Shown here piece by piece: positions 43,869 through 53,141 of a stretch of 64,000 bases of DNA. Each line of letters begins with the position of its first letter. Within the stretch, counting starts at the first letter, position 1. A model generated the notes under the pieces. That model was not told the DNA's origin. It saw only the letters and a program-made list of their open reading frames with translations, and searched no databases. The stretch comes from CBDBKE01 sp965218055 (GTDB lineage Bacteria; Acidobacteriota; Terriglobia; JAJPHL01; JAPKYU01): positions 1,860,001-1,924,000 of the forward strand of contig CBDCKA010000002.1 of assembly GCA_965218055.1 (NCBI GenBank), in the 5' to 3' direction. Both the position numbers and the translations under genes were made by a program.

Positions 43869-44711
43869 ATGTTGAAAATCGTTTCACTTATCACGGCCAC
43901 GCTACTTGCTCTCACCGTCCCGCTGATCGCTCAGGACGGCGGGCAGGTGCTCCGCGTCGTCGAGGCCCAGGATCAAATCATCCGGATTCGGGCCAAGACC
44001 CGGCACACCACCGTCATCGTGCTTCCCGCGACGGAAAACGTGCTGGATTTTGTCGTGGGAGATTCCGAGTACTGGCACCTGACCGGAGCTGCGAATCTGG
44101 CTTTCCTGAAACCCATCGCCGAGGGCGTGACTACCAACGTCGCGCTGGTTTGCGCCTCCGGTCGCATCTATTCATTCCTCGTCACCGAGCGAAGTGCGGG
44201 CCAGCCGCATCTAGTCGTCCGCGTCGAGGCGCAGGCGGACGCCGACCCGCGCATTTCACCGACCGGGCACGAACCGGCCTTTGTCGCTCGCTCCCAGGTT
44301 GCGGCCTATCAGCAGATGGCGGAAACGGCCATCGAGACGGCCAAGGCCGCGCAGGTAGACGCGGATACCCGGATCGCGGACGCGGCGGCGGAGGAAGCAC
44401 AGAAAACCGAGGCGTTCCGGGCGGAGTATCCCACGCGCCTCAAGTTCCCTTACCGATTGGAGGACAAGGCGAAGAAATGGCCGTTTCTGGTCGAAGGGAT
44501 GTGGCACGACGGGCGGTTTACCTACCTTCGCGCCAACGCCCAGGAGTCGCCCGCACTGTACGAAGAGAAGGACGGGAAACCGGCGCTGGTGGCCTACGAT
44601 TTGGGCGAGGACGGGCTGTATATCGCCCGTCACGTTTTGGGTGACGGCTGGTTGCAGATCGGCAAACAAAAAGTCCGGTGGCGCTTCACGGCGCCGGAGA
44701 TCGGGCCGTGA
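43869..44711 (+). CDS. virB9: VirB9/TrbG-type outer-membrane complex protein
   Basis: 280 aa with signal peptide (ISLITATLLALTVPLIAQDG region), an N-terminal beta domain (HTTVIVLPATENVLDFVVGD) and the C-terminal VirB9 block with RLKFPYRLEDKAKKWPFLVE, then YDLGEDGLYIARHVLGDGWL. It forms the periplasmic/outer-membrane core with VirB10. A helical A/E-rich linker joins the domains. The stop overlaps the VirB10 GTG start (GTGA). Confidence 0.88.
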   Translation: MLKIVSLITATLLALTVPLIAQDGGQVLRVVEAQDQIIRIRAKTRHTTVIVLPATENVLDFVVGDSEYWHLTGAANLAFLKPIAEGVTTNVALVCASGRIYSFLVTERSAGQPHLVVRVEAQADADPRISPTGHEPAFVARSQVAAYQQMAETAIETAKAAQVDADTRIADAAAEEAQKTEAFRAEYPTRLKFPYRLEDKAKKWPFLVEGMWHDGRFTYLRANAQESPALYEEKDGKPALVAYDLGEDGLYIARHVLGDGWLQIGKQKVRWRFTAPEIGP

Positions 44712-46057
44712 TCGGCTGGCGGCGGCTCTATCCCAAACCGGCGGGATCGTTGCCCGGCGGCATCGTCACTCAATGGGGCGTCGGGATCATCACGATTTTG
44801 GTCCTCGTGTTCCTGACGTACTGGATTTATTTCGGCGGCAGTGAGGAAGCGGGGCTTGCGACCGAGACGGCCACAGAGCAGACCGCGCCCCGGAGCTTCG
44901 CCGATCAAATGGCCGCGCAGGTCGAAGCAGAGTCGCTTCGAGCCGCGACGCGCCGACAAGCGGCGGAGCGGGCGTTGCAGCAGCAGCAACGACAACAGGG
45001 GGCCAGCGGAGGCGGGATCGGCGCGGGACGGGTGAGTGTCGATGAAGCGATGCTCCTGGCCGGGCCGAGTCCCGACACCGGGCAACCCTATACCGAGGAA
45101 GAATGGGAACTCCGGGAACGCTTGCGCCTGGAAGCGGTCGAGCGGCGCAGCCGGTCGCTTCGCAGTTCGCCGGTCGCACAGACCTACCGGCAACTGGACG
45201 GCAGGGAGGGGGCGTCGTCCGAGGGGCAGCGGGCCGAAACCGCAAGCCCGGTCGATGCCATGAGAGCGGAAGGGGCGGCGGCGCTCGAACAGGCCCTCGA
45301 CACGATTGGGACGGTCACGACCGGCCTCCAAGATGAAGTGGCGGCGGAGGCCCAGGCCGACCGAGCGTTTATCGAAGCACTCAGAGGGACACCCACCGCT
45401 GCGGCCACGCCCGCCGTTCCCACGGCGTCAGCGGGCCCCCCACCGGTGCGGGATTACTCTTCTCCGGCTCGTGTTGGTGCACCGGATGATCCCCCCGGTT
45501 GGGAGCGCATCCATGAAGGCTCGTTTTTAGAAGCGGCGCTGGTCACTCAGCTTTCCGGTGACTTTCCCGGCCCGGTCCTCGCCGTGGTTTCGGTCCCTTT
45601 TTATTCGGCAGACCGGCAGCGCATCTTGGTGCCGCGAGGTACGCGGGTCATTGGCACGGCTCAGGCCGTATCCAATCAGGACCAAGCCCGACTCGCCGTG
45701 AGTTTCCACCGCTTGATCTACCCCGACGGGCGTTGGGTGTCGCTCGAATTTCATGGGTTGAATCAACTCGGCGAGGGAGCCCTGAAAGATCAAGTCAACC
45801 GACACTACTTTTCCATGTTCGCCGCTGTCGGGGCGGTCGGTGTCCTCAGCGGACTCACGGCGCAAGGCGGCAACCCTTACGAGGGCGGCGTGGCGGGCTT
45901 CCGGGCAGGGGCCGGGCAGGGACTCGGACAAAGCGCCACCCAAATCTTGCAGCGGTTCTTGAATCGTTTACCCACCATCACCATTCGCGCCGGGCATCGG
46001 CTTCGCGTCTGGTTCACTTCCGACGTGCTGGTGCCCCGGCCCACAAAAGGAGACTGA
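44708..46057 (+). CDS. virB10: VirB10/TrbI-type core-complex protein
   Basis: 449 aa from the GTG at 44708, which overlaps the VirB9 stop by 4 bp. One N-terminal transmembrane helix (WGVGIITILVLVFLTYWIYF), a long Q/A/E-rich periplasmic linker, then the C-terminal beta-barrel domain with HEGSFLEAALVTQLSGDFPG, RILVPRGTRVIGTAQAVSNQ, RLAVSFHRLIYPDGRWV and ITIRAGHRLRVWFTSDV. It spans from the inner membrane to the outer pore. The C-terminal 150 residues are almost identical in element 2. Confidence 0.92.
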   Translation: MIGWRRLYPKPAGSLPGGIVTQWGVGIITILVLVFLTYWIYFGGSEEAGLATETATEQTAPRSFADQMAAQVEAESLRAATRRQAAERALQQQQRQQGASGGGIGAGRVSVDEAMLLAGPSPDTGQPYTEEEWELRERLRLEAVERRSRSLRSSPVAQTYRQLDGREGASSEGQRAETASPVDAMRAEGAAALEQALDTIGTVTTGLQDEVAAEAQADRAFIEALRGTPTAAATPAVPTASAGPPPVRDYSSPARVGAPDDPPGWERIHEGSFLEAALVTQLSGDFPGPVLAVVSVPFYSADRQRILVPRGTRVIGTAQAVSNQDQARLAVSFHRLIYPDGRWVSLEFHGLNQLGEGALKDQVNRHYFSMFAAVGAVGVLSGLTAQGGNPYEGGVAGFRAGAGQGLGQSATQILQRFLNRLPTITIRAGHRLRVWFTSDVLVPRPTKGD

Positions 46058-46060
46058 AAA

Positions 46061-46975
46061 ATGAAACACCGAATCTTGACCGCAGTAGTTGTTATCCCAC
46101 TCTTTATCGTTCTGAGCACCACGCCCGCCTACGCCGTCTTCGGCTCGATCCTGGCGGGCATTCAACGGGCGCAGATGATCATCAATCAGGGCGTCCAAAT
46201 CTACAAAGACACCATGGCGAAGATCACGTTTGACGGCCAACTCACCCAGATGATAGATCAGGCGTCGCACCTGAAAGAGCAAGCGCTTGGAGCCGTGGGA
46301 GCGCTGACCGATCCGTTCACTGAATTGGCATCCGCACCGGCGCAGTTTATCGGCGTGGGCCTATCGTGGAAAAGCGATTTTACCGGCGTGGCGGCGGAGC
46401 TTGCGTCGTCAGTCGAACAGATGGGCGAAACCGGCAAGAGCTTTACCCAATCCTGGCGCGGGCGGCTCACCGCCGCCGACACGGTGACCGAGAGCGACAT
46501 CCTCACTCTGTACGGGGACTATCGCCCGGAGATCGCTGCGCAGGCGGCCAGCGGCTATCTCACGGCGCGGGAGGAAGGCGACAAGCGCCTGGTGCTCGAT
46601 CACGCAATGAGCGACGCGGCGGCGAATCTCATGATTGCGGCGCGAGACGCCGTGGAGTCCTACGAAGGACTGCGGAACAACACCAACACCTCCAACACCG
46701 CGCTGGCCCAATCGCAGGTGGCCGGGACAGTGACGCAGGGGAACCTCACCGCTGCTATGGCGCAGTTGATGGCGTTTCAGGCGGCGAAAGAGGCGGCGGA
46801 GGATTACGAACGCGAGATTGCTCGACGGGAGGCGCTGGCTCGATGGATCGAGACGCAGCGCCGCGCCGAGATCACCTTCGCGGCGCAACAGGCCGGGCTC
46901 GATGCCCGCCGCGATTCCATGCGCGAAGGGTTGCTCTTTCGGATTCACCCGGCCTACGGCGGGAACGGCCAGTAA
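46061..46975 (+). CDS. trbJ: VirB5/TrbJ-type secreted transfer protein
   Basis: 304 aa with signal peptide (ILTAVVVIPLFIVLSTTPAY) and a long helical body (IQRAQMIINQGVQIYKDTMA, AMAQLMAFQAAKEAAEDYER), as in the TrbJ/VirB5 family that caps or accompanies the pilus. It lies between VirB10 and VirB6, as in P-type systems. The copy in element 2 differs by about a dozen residues only. Confidence 0.85.
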   Translation: MKHRILTAVVVIPLFIVLSTTPAYAVFGSILAGIQRAQMIINQGVQIYKDTMAKITFDGQLTQMIDQASHLKEQALGAVGALTDPFTELASAPAQFIGVGLSWKSDFTGVAAELASSVEQMGETGKSFTQSWRGRLTAADTVTESDILTLYGDYRPEIAAQAASGYLTAREEGDKRLVLDHAMSDAAANLMIAARDAVESYEGLRNNTNTSNTALAQSQVAGTVTQGNLTAAMAQLMAFQAAKEAAEDYEREIARREALARWIETQRRAEITFAAQQAGLDARRDSMREGLLFRIHPAYGGNGQ

Positions 46976-46987
46976 TCCATTTCGCCG

Positions 46988-47986
46988 ATGCAACTCCAAC
47001 TCGATCCCAACATCCCGGCCAACCTTTCCCCGGAACAACTGAGGGACTTCAAATCGTTCCTCGATGTCGCTCTGGATGGACTGACGACGGCGGCGGGCGG
47101 GGAGGTTTTCACCACCGGAAACGCGCTCTTCGGGGGTCTGGCGCTCATCGTTGTGGTGTTGAACGGGCTGAAGATCGCCTTTAGCGGGAACATTCAGCCG
47201 TGGGAACTGGTGCGGGTCGTCATCGGGCTATGGATACCGTGGGTGATGTTGCAGTTCTACACCACCACCATTCCGGGGATGGCTTTCACCTTCCCAGGGA
47301 TGATTGCGGCGGGTGGAAATTGGCTTCACGAACTGCTGATCGGCGATGCCGTCTATTCGATGCAGACCGAGCTTGGGAACCTCATTCGCTCGCTCGCGGC
47401 GAACCAGGCGGCCCAGGCGCAAGCGGGGAACACGCTCGGCCTACTCACCGGCGGGATTCATGCCGCGATAACGGCGGTTGCGGGGTTTGCAATGTTTGTG
47501 TTCGTAGTCCTTATGCTCCTTCTGTTGGCCGCCGTCACCTACGCTCAAGTGATCTGGGCGCAGATCGCGCTTGCCATCCTCATCATCTTGGGGCCGATCT
47601 TTATTCCGTTTCTGGTGTTCGAGCCGTTGTCGTTTCTGTTCTGGGGATGGTTCCGGGCGATGATTACCTACTCGCTTTATGCCGTGATCGCCGGAGCGGT
47701 GCTGCGCGTGTTCTCCGCTGTCGGAATCTCCTACATCACGAGCTTGGGGAATGCCAACCTGGACATCGAGAGCTTCATAGACGTGGGCTTGTGGATGATC
47801 GCCGTCGTGCCCTTGTTCGTCGCCGGGATGCTGGCAAGCCTCAAGTGCGGGGAGCTCGCTTCGATGCTCGTTACCAGCACAGGAACAGCCGGGAGCGGAC
47901 TCATGGGGATGGCGACCACGGCGGGAACGGTTGCGGCCACCGGAGGCGCGGCGGCGGCGAAGGCGGGCGCGGGAGGGATCAAATGA
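46988..47986 (+). CDS. trbL: VirB6/TrbL-type polytopic membrane protein
   Basis: 332 aa. An N-terminal periplasmic segment is followed by about six hydrophobic helices (ALFGGLALIVVVLNGLKIAF, AAITAVAGFAMFVFVVLMLL, IALAILIILGPIFIPFLVFE, MITYSLYAVIAGAVLRVFSA) and an A/G-rich tail, as in the TrbL/VirB6 family. It forms the inner-membrane channel. Its stop overlaps the VirB8 start (ATGA). Confidence 0.88.
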   Translation: MQLQLDPNIPANLSPEQLRDFKSFLDVALDGLTTAAGGEVFTTGNALFGGLALIVVVLNGLKIAFSGNIQPWELVRVVIGLWIPWVMLQFYTTTIPGMAFTFPGMIAAGGNWLHELLIGDAVYSMQTELGNLIRSLAANQAAQAQAGNTLGLLTGGIHAAITAVAGFAMFVFVVLMLLLLAAVTYAQVIWAQIALAILIILGPIFIPFLVFEPLSFLFWGWFRAMITYSLYAVIAGAVLRVFSAVGISYITSLGNANLDIESFIDVGLWMIAVVPLFVAGMLASLKCGELASMLVTSTGTAGSGLMGMATTAGTVAATGGAAAAKAGAGGIK

Positions 47987-48660
47987 AGGACACCGAAACC
48001 AGCGTCAAAGACGCCGGAGCCGAGTACACCGAAATATGGGGCGAAGCCATCCACTCCAACCGTCATCTACGGGTGATCTCCGTCGGGTTGGGAATCGGCT
48101 TGCTCTTGCTCATCATCGTCATCATTCGCATTGTGTCGGTTGATCCGCCGCGCCCCATCGTCGTGAGGGTGGATGAAGTAGGCCGGGCCGAGGCCATCGC
48201 CTACGAGGCGATGGAGGCCCAGGCGGACCCGCTGGACCCCACCACCAAATACTTTCTCAATCGCTTCATTTACGACTTCTATTCGCGGCGGCGGGCCACG
48301 GTCCAAGAGAACTGGTCCCGCAGTCTGCGCTTCCTGACCACCGAACTCGCCAACGCCTCGTTTCGCGCCGAGAGTCAGAATATCGCTCTTCTCGCGGCAG
48401 GAGCGGCAAAGGATGAACTGCAAGTGGAGCGCGTCGTTTTGAGGATTCAAGCCAATCCCCAGGAGCCCCATAGCGCGACGGCCGATTTTGACCTGGTGCG
48501 GATGGTGATGGCAAACGAAGTCAGCCGGGAGCGCTGGACCCTCTCGCTGCAATTCCTCTTCCTCGATGAAATCCCGCCGGACCTGATCGTGTTCAACCCT
48601 ATGGGAATCGTCATCACTTACCTGCAAGGCGACCGGGCGATCGTCACAGGCGACCAATGA
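47983..48660 (+). CDS. trbF: VirB8/TrbF-type assembly factor
   Basis: 225 aa: a short cytoplasmic N-terminus, one transmembrane helix (ISVGLGIGLLLLIIVIIRIV) and a periplasmic VirB8 domain (FLNRFIYDFYSRRRATVQEN, ERWTLSLQFLFLDEIPPDLI, FNPMGIVITYLQGDRA). Start at 47983 overlaps the previous stop by 4 bp. It nucleates assembly of the secretion complex. The element 2 copy ends nine residues earlier. Confidence 0.9.
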   Translation: MKDTETSVKDAGAEYTEIWGEAIHSNRHLRVISVGLGIGLLLLIIVIIRIVSVDPPRPIVVRVDEVGRAEAIAYEAMEAQADPLDPTTKYFLNRFIYDFYSRRRATVQENWSRSLRFLTTELANASFRAESQNIALLAAGAAKDELQVERVVLRIQANPQEPHSATADFDLVRMVMANEVSRERWTLSLQFLFLDEIPPDLIVFNPMGIVITYLQGDRAIVTGDQ

Positions 48661-49598
48661 TCGAGCACTTGCGGGGACGCGAAACAACACTGGAACAATT
48701 CGGTTGGACGGGCCGGGAAGCGGAGTGGATCGCGCTGGTGTGCCTTCACAGCGGCGTCTTCACGCGCCCGCAGTTCTGTTTCTACTTTGATGCGGAGAGC
48801 AAGCGGGCGCACCGCTTCGTCCAAGCGTTGGTTGTACGGCGGGCAGCGGTAGAGAATGAAAACTTGATGTTCTCCGGGGGGGCGAGGCCGTGCCGGATAT
48901 CGAGCAAGCCGATCTACCGGGCGCTGGGGGTTGAGAACATCCGCCACCGGCGAAAAGCCTGCCCGCCGGTGGTGATGCGGCGGCTCCTATCGCTGGATTT
49001 CGTTCTGGAACATCCGGGCATGAACTGGCTCCCCGCCGAGCCGGAGAAGGTTGCGTTCTTTGAAAAGCTCGGCCTATCGCGGCGGCTGATCCCGCGCCGG
49101 ATTTATTACGGGGCAGTGGGAGCGCAGAAGCGCTACTTTGCGCTCAAACTTCCCCTGGCCGGGGACGCTGAAACCGTCACCTTCGCCTACGTCGATCCGG
49201 GCCACCAAACGGATCGGGAGTTGCACTCCTGGGGAGCCGCGCATGGGCCGCTTTGGGATGCGCTCCGCAAGAAGGGGCGGCAGGTCCGGGTGATCGGGAT
49301 CGCAGCGGAGAATGAAACCGTGGATCGGACGGCGCGGGTGCTCCGGGTGTGGGCCGCGACCGCCCCGAAGGGGACCGGGGAAGGGTGGACGGTGCGGCAG
49401 GAAATCAAGGCGATTGACGAGGCGATGACTCACAAGGACCGGGAATTTCTGGCGCAGTATGGGGGATTCGCGGCAGCCGGAAGACGGTCGGCGGAGCTTC
49501 AACGTCTCCCCGAAGCGAAGCTGACGGAAGGGGTCTCGATTGACGACTACTCGACGTGGCGGGCCACCCGGTTTGCGGTTCTGGAGGAAACCGGATGA
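48657..49598 (+). CDS. Conserved conjugation-linked protein of unknown function
   Basis: 313 aa, start ATG overlapping the VirB8 stop (ATGA). The N-terminal half looks like a winged-helix domain (EWIALVCLHSGVFTRPQFCF, RFVQALVVRR). The C-terminal half has the conserved block VTFAYVDPGHQTDRELHSWG then VRVIGIAAENETVDRTARVL, possibly a catalytic alpha/beta fold. No transmembrane helix and no known relaxase motif. It is retained at the same place in both elements, which argues for an essential transfer role. Candidate DNA-processing protein. Confidence 0.75.
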   Translation: MIEHLRGRETTLEQFGWTGREAEWIALVCLHSGVFTRPQFCFYFDAESKRAHRFVQALVVRRAAVENENLMFSGGARPCRISSKPIYRALGVENIRHRRKACPPVVMRRLLSLDFVLEHPGMNWLPAEPEKVAFFEKLGLSRRLIPRRIYYGAVGAQKRYFALKLPLAGDAETVTFAYVDPGHQTDRELHSWGAAHGPLWDALRKKGRQVRVIGIAAENETVDRTARVLRVWAATAPKGTGEGWTVRQEIKAIDEAMTHKDREFLAQYGGFAAAGRRSAELQRLPEAKLTEGVSIDDYSTWRATRFAVLEETG

Positions 49599-49805
49599 AA
49601 GCAGCCCGAAGGCCGGAACGGAGAGAGGAAATTGAAGGGTTTTTTCATGCCGCAACGCCCGATCCAGGGTGCCGCAGTCACAGAGGGAGGGTACGGCAAA
49701 ATTGAGCCAAGAGATGCGGCAAAACTACATTCTCCCATCTCCCTCATTCCGCTGTGGTTATCACCTGTCAAGCGGCCTCACCCGCGCCGATCCAGGAAAA
49801 TCGGG

Positions 49806-49910
49806 GAGGACGATAGCGACCCCCCCCAAAGCGGGGGGTCATGTGGCCCCAGCAGCGGTGCGTTGCGGCACACCGTTCCTGTCCCCCCCATGAGGGTCGC
49901 TATCGTCCTC
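49806..49910 (+). repeat. Conserved long hairpin upstream of virD4 (element 1)
   Basis: 17-bp perfect arms at 49806-49822 (gaggacgatagcgaccc) and 49894-49910 (gggtcgctatcgtcctc) enclose a structured GC-rich loop that itself has gcggggg and cccccc tracts. It lies 68 bp before the virD4 ATG in a 380-bp gene-free gap. The matching hairpin in element 2 (59690-59797) differs at one stem pair, with both sides changed. Confidence 0.8.
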
Positions 49911-49978
49911 ATTTATCCCTGCGGGAAGGCTCGAAACAGCCCCCCCGGCGGGGGCGCTGACGGGAGGGAGACGGACCC

Positions 49979-52108
49979 ATGAAATGGAGGCGCTTCATTC
50001 CTCACATCCTTCTGTTTTTCGGCGGGCTGGGGTACGCCCTGTGGAGCTTTGTCCGCCGTCCCTTCCCCATGCTTGGGGACAGTCCCTTGCTCGATCTCAT
50101 GGACTATCACACCCCGAACTTCTACGGCTGGGTGATGCTCTGGTACTACGCTTCGCCTTTCGTCGCCGTCATGCTCGCGGGCCTCATTCTCATGTCCGTT
50201 TGGAAGGTCTGGCTGGAATCGCGGCGGCGGGATTTTGCGCCCTTTGGGGCGCTCCCGACCTGGCCGCTTTCAACCCAACAAAAGTCCCCGGCCATCGTGA
50301 TCGGGGAGGTCCATCACCCGGTCGAGGCGCGGGAGATTTTCAATCCCTCCTGGCTCACGATCCCGGAGCGCGGCCTGTATACCGGCGTGGCGATCTTCGG
50401 GGCCGTCGGGTCCGGCAAGACTTCGGCTTGCATGCACCCTTTCGCCAAGCAGCTTCTCGGCTGGCAAGCGGAGAATCCACAGATGCGGGCGGCGGCGCTC
50501 ATGCTCGAAGTCAAGGGAGATTTCTGTCACGACATCCGCCAAATCCTGACCGAGGCGGGCCGGGGAAAAGACTACATCGAGCTGGGCATGAAGGGCCGCT
50601 GGCAGTGGAACCCGCTCTCGGCTTGGTGGCTCGATTCCTACTCGCTGGCCTACACCGTTTCGAGCCTTCTCAACCAGCTGTTCGGCAAGGGCAAGGAACC
50701 CTTCTGGCAGCAAGCCTATACCAATCTGGTCCGCTGGATCATCGAGCTTCACCGGATATTCCCGGAACGGTGGGTGACGTTGCAGCAGGTCTACCGCTGT
50801 GCCATCGACCCGGACCTTTTCGCTGCCAAGATCGAGCAAGCCGAAGCGTGGAGCAACGAGTTGAACAAAGGCACGGTTTTCATTCCAGAGGTCGTATACC
50901 AAGCCCACATCATGACCTTGGCTGAATGGCTATGGAAAGACATACCGGGAACGGAAGAAGTGCGGGCCGCCTACTCCCGCCCCATGCTCAACAAACTGGA
51001 CGAACTCAAGCTGACCTACCGGGTGGTTTGGGACCCCGGACCCGGCGACGAAGTGAGAGAACGGGTGGAGGCGGTGAAGCGCTGGTTTGTCAACGACTGG
51101 CAAACGCTGGATAACAAAATCAAGTCCTCGATTGTCGAGGGGGTTTCGGTATTCCTTGCCATGTTCGATATGCCGGATGTGGCGAAGGTGTTTTGTCCGG
51201 GTCCGCCGGAAGTCCCCGACGATCCACAAGCCATTGCAGTTCAAGCCAGGGTAGCTATGCGGGCGGCGCGGGGAGCCCAGGAGCTGAACAAGAAGCCGGA
51301 CGGCGGGGAAGGAGACAAACCCGCGCCCACGTCGATCCCGCCGGTCGAAGAGGAACGAGTCGAAGGGCCGCGACACCTTCCCCCGCTCTATGAATTGATC
51401 GAAAGGGGCAAGGTGCTGGCCTTGAACATGCCCGCAGGATCGAACCCGGCGCTGGCCCGCGCCGTGGGCGTGATGCTCAAGAACGCCTGGCTACAGGCGC
51501 TTCTCATGCGCCCGACCAAGATGAAGGAGTCGCCGGGGGTCTATTTCCGGCCTGCCGTCTTTCTCTGTGACGAATATCAAGCCTTCGCTTCGGTGGGCGA
51601 GGACGATCCATCGGGCGATGAAAAATCCTTTGCGCTGACCCGGCAATGCCGCTGCATCCCGATTGTCGCCACGCAATCCATTTCCTCGCTGCGCTCCGTG
51701 TTGGGAAGCTCGGAAGCATGGCGGTCGCTGTTGCAGACGCTTCGCACACGGATTTTCCTGTCTCTCAGCGACGACGCCAGCGCCAAGATTGCAAGCGAAA
51801 TGTGCGGGCAGGTGGCGAAGATCAAGGGATCCTACACGATCAGCGAGACCTCCAAGCGGGCGGAAGTCTCTCCGCTCTCGGGCCGCGCCGGTGGAGGCGG
51901 GGGCAGCATCGGCGCGACCAAGTCTTTCCGGGAGCAACGCGAGGCCGTGTTTCACCCGCGAGATTTCACGCTGCTCTCGAACTGTCAAGCGATCTGTCTG
52001 CCCTATGACGGGTCGCAGTCGCTTGAGCCGCGACGGGTCTATCTCAAGCCTCACTATCTGTCCCTCGATTATTCCTATTGGAGAGCGAAGGAGGCGGGCA
52101 GATTATGA
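49979..52108 (+). CDS. virD4: VirD4/TraG-type coupling protein
   Basis: 709 aa. Two N-terminal transmembrane helices (HILLFFGGLGYALWSFV, MLWYYASPFVAVMLAGLILM), Walker A IFGAVGSGKTSACM at about residue 138, Walker B AVFLCDEYQAFASV at about 523 and the TraG motif CIPIVATQSISSLRSVLG. It links the transfer substrate to the secretion channel. An in-frame segment around residues 300-325 (FIPEVVYQAHIMTLAEWLWK) differs sharply from the element 2 copy, whereas both flanks are nearly identical. The stop overlaps the VirB11 start. Confidence 0.93.
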   Translation: MKWRRFIPHILLFFGGLGYALWSFVRRPFPMLGDSPLLDLMDYHTPNFYGWVMLWYYASPFVAVMLAGLILMSVWKVWLESRRRDFAPFGALPTWPLSTQQKSPAIVIGEVHHPVEAREIFNPSWLTIPERGLYTGVAIFGAVGSGKTSACMHPFAKQLLGWQAENPQMRAAALMLEVKGDFCHDIRQILTEAGRGKDYIELGMKGRWQWNPLSAWWLDSYSLAYTVSSLLNQLFGKGKEPFWQQAYTNLVRWIIELHRIFPERWVTLQQVYRCAIDPDLFAAKIEQAEAWSNELNKGTVFIPEVVYQAHIMTLAEWLWKDIPGTEEVRAAYSRPMLNKLDELKLTYRVVWDPGPGDEVRERVEAVKRWFVNDWQTLDNKIKSSIVEGVSVFLAMFDMPDVAKVFCPGPPEVPDDPQAIAVQARVAMRAARGAQELNKKPDGGEGDKPAPTSIPPVEEERVEGPRHLPPLYELIERGKVLALNMPAGSNPALARAVGVMLKNAWLQALLMRPTKMKESPGVYFRPAVFLCDEYQAFASVGEDDPSGDEKSFALTRQCRCIPIVATQSISSLRSVLGSSEAWRSLLQTLRTRIFLSLSDDASAKIASEMCGQVAKIKGSYTISETSKRAEVSPLSGRAGGGGGSIGATKSFREQREAVFHPRDFTLLSNCQAICLPYDGSQSLEPRRVYLKPHYLSLDYSYWRAKEAGRL

Positions 52109-53070
52109 GCGCCGCGAGTGGACTGGAACACCTGAAACCGTTTCTACCGGGATTGGAAAGCGCCCTGGAAGATTCCGAAGTCAGCGAGATCATGATTAAC
52201 GGGCCGTTCAATGTCTGGGTCGAGCGGGCCGGGCGGTTGACGGCACATGACGCGCCGGACCTGGACGAATCGGCCCTATTGCGGGCGGCCATCCACATCG
52301 CCCGTCCGTTGGGCCTGGACCCGGCGAGCTCGCCGATTGTCGATGCGCGCCTGGACGACGGATCGCGGGTTGCCATCTGTGTTCCGCCCGCGAGCCCTCA
52401 AGTAGCGATCACCATGCGGCGCTTTGGCAAGCGGGCGTTCTCGGCGGATGATTTCGTGAAGCAAGGCGCACTCCCCGAAGACGTGCGAGCGGAAGCCGAG
52501 CGGGTGTTGCACTCCCGGCGGAATATCCTGGTTTCCGGGGGCACTGGATCGGGCAAGACCACCCTGCTTAACGCACTTATTGAATTGCTACCCGACGACG
52601 AACGTATTGTCGCCATCGAGGACACGCTGGAGCTTCGCATCGAGCGCTCGAATTGTGTCCGCTTCGAGGCTCGCGGGTTGCAGCAAGGAGCGGTGACGAT
52701 CCGTGATCTCGTCCGCCACGCGCTGCGTCACCGACCGGATCACATCGTAGTCGGCGAGGTGCGCGGCGGGGAGGCAGCGGACCTGCTGCAAGCTCTCAAC
52801 ACCGGACACGGCGGGTCGCTGACGACCGTACACGCCAACAACGCCGAGTCCGCCTTGTCGCGCATCGCCAGTTGCGCCATGCAGGGCGGCGGTGAGCTTC
52901 CCTGGGAGGTGACCTGCCGGAGCGTGGTGGACGGCATCGCTATGGTGATTCACATGACACGGCGAGAGGGACGTCGGTTCGTGGAGGAGGCCTTGCTCGT
53001 CGAAGGCTACGACGCGCCACGGAACCGCTGGCTCATCGAGCCGATCCGGAGGGAACACGATGACGGATGA
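52105..53070 (+). CDS. trbB: VirB11/TrbB-type secretion ATPase
   Basis: 321 aa from the ATG at 52105, overlapping the VirD4 stop (ATGA). N-terminal domain EVSEIMINGPFNVWVERAGR, Walker A VSGGTGSGKTTLLNAL at about residue 144, Asp box VAIEDTLELRI, Walker B DHIVVGEVRGGEAADLLQAL and His box GHGGSLTTVHANN. It is a hexameric ATPase for pilus/channel switching. About 97% identical to the element 2 copy at protein level. Confidence 0.94.
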   Translation: MSAASGLEHLKPFLPGLESALEDSEVSEIMINGPFNVWVERAGRLTAHDAPDLDESALLRAAIHIARPLGLDPASSPIVDARLDDGSRVAICVPPASPQVAITMRRFGKRAFSADDFVKQGALPEDVRAEAERVLHSRRNILVSGGTGSGKTTLLNALIELLPDDERIVAIEDTLELRIERSNCVRFEARGLQQGAVTIRDLVRHALRHRPDHIVVGEVRGGEAADLLQALNTGHGGSLTTVHANNAESALSRIASCAMQGGGELPWEVTCRSVVDGIAMVIHMTRREGRRFVEEALLVEGYDAPRNRWLIEPIRREHDDG

Positions 53071-53141
53071 AGACCCTCAAGGACTCCAACCCTGATCTCG
53101 CCGAAGCCCTGCATCGTGACGTCGAGGGCGAGTGGGACTAA
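53067..53141 (+). CDS. Very small ORF after trbB, doubtful
   Basis: 24 codons, MKTLKDSNPDLAEALHRDVE then GEWD. The ATG overlaps the trbB stop (ATGA), the coupling style used all along this operon, which is the only support. The corresponding place in element 2 has an unrelated 61-codon frame. Confidence 0.3.
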   Translation: MKTLKDSNPDLAEALHRDVEGEWD

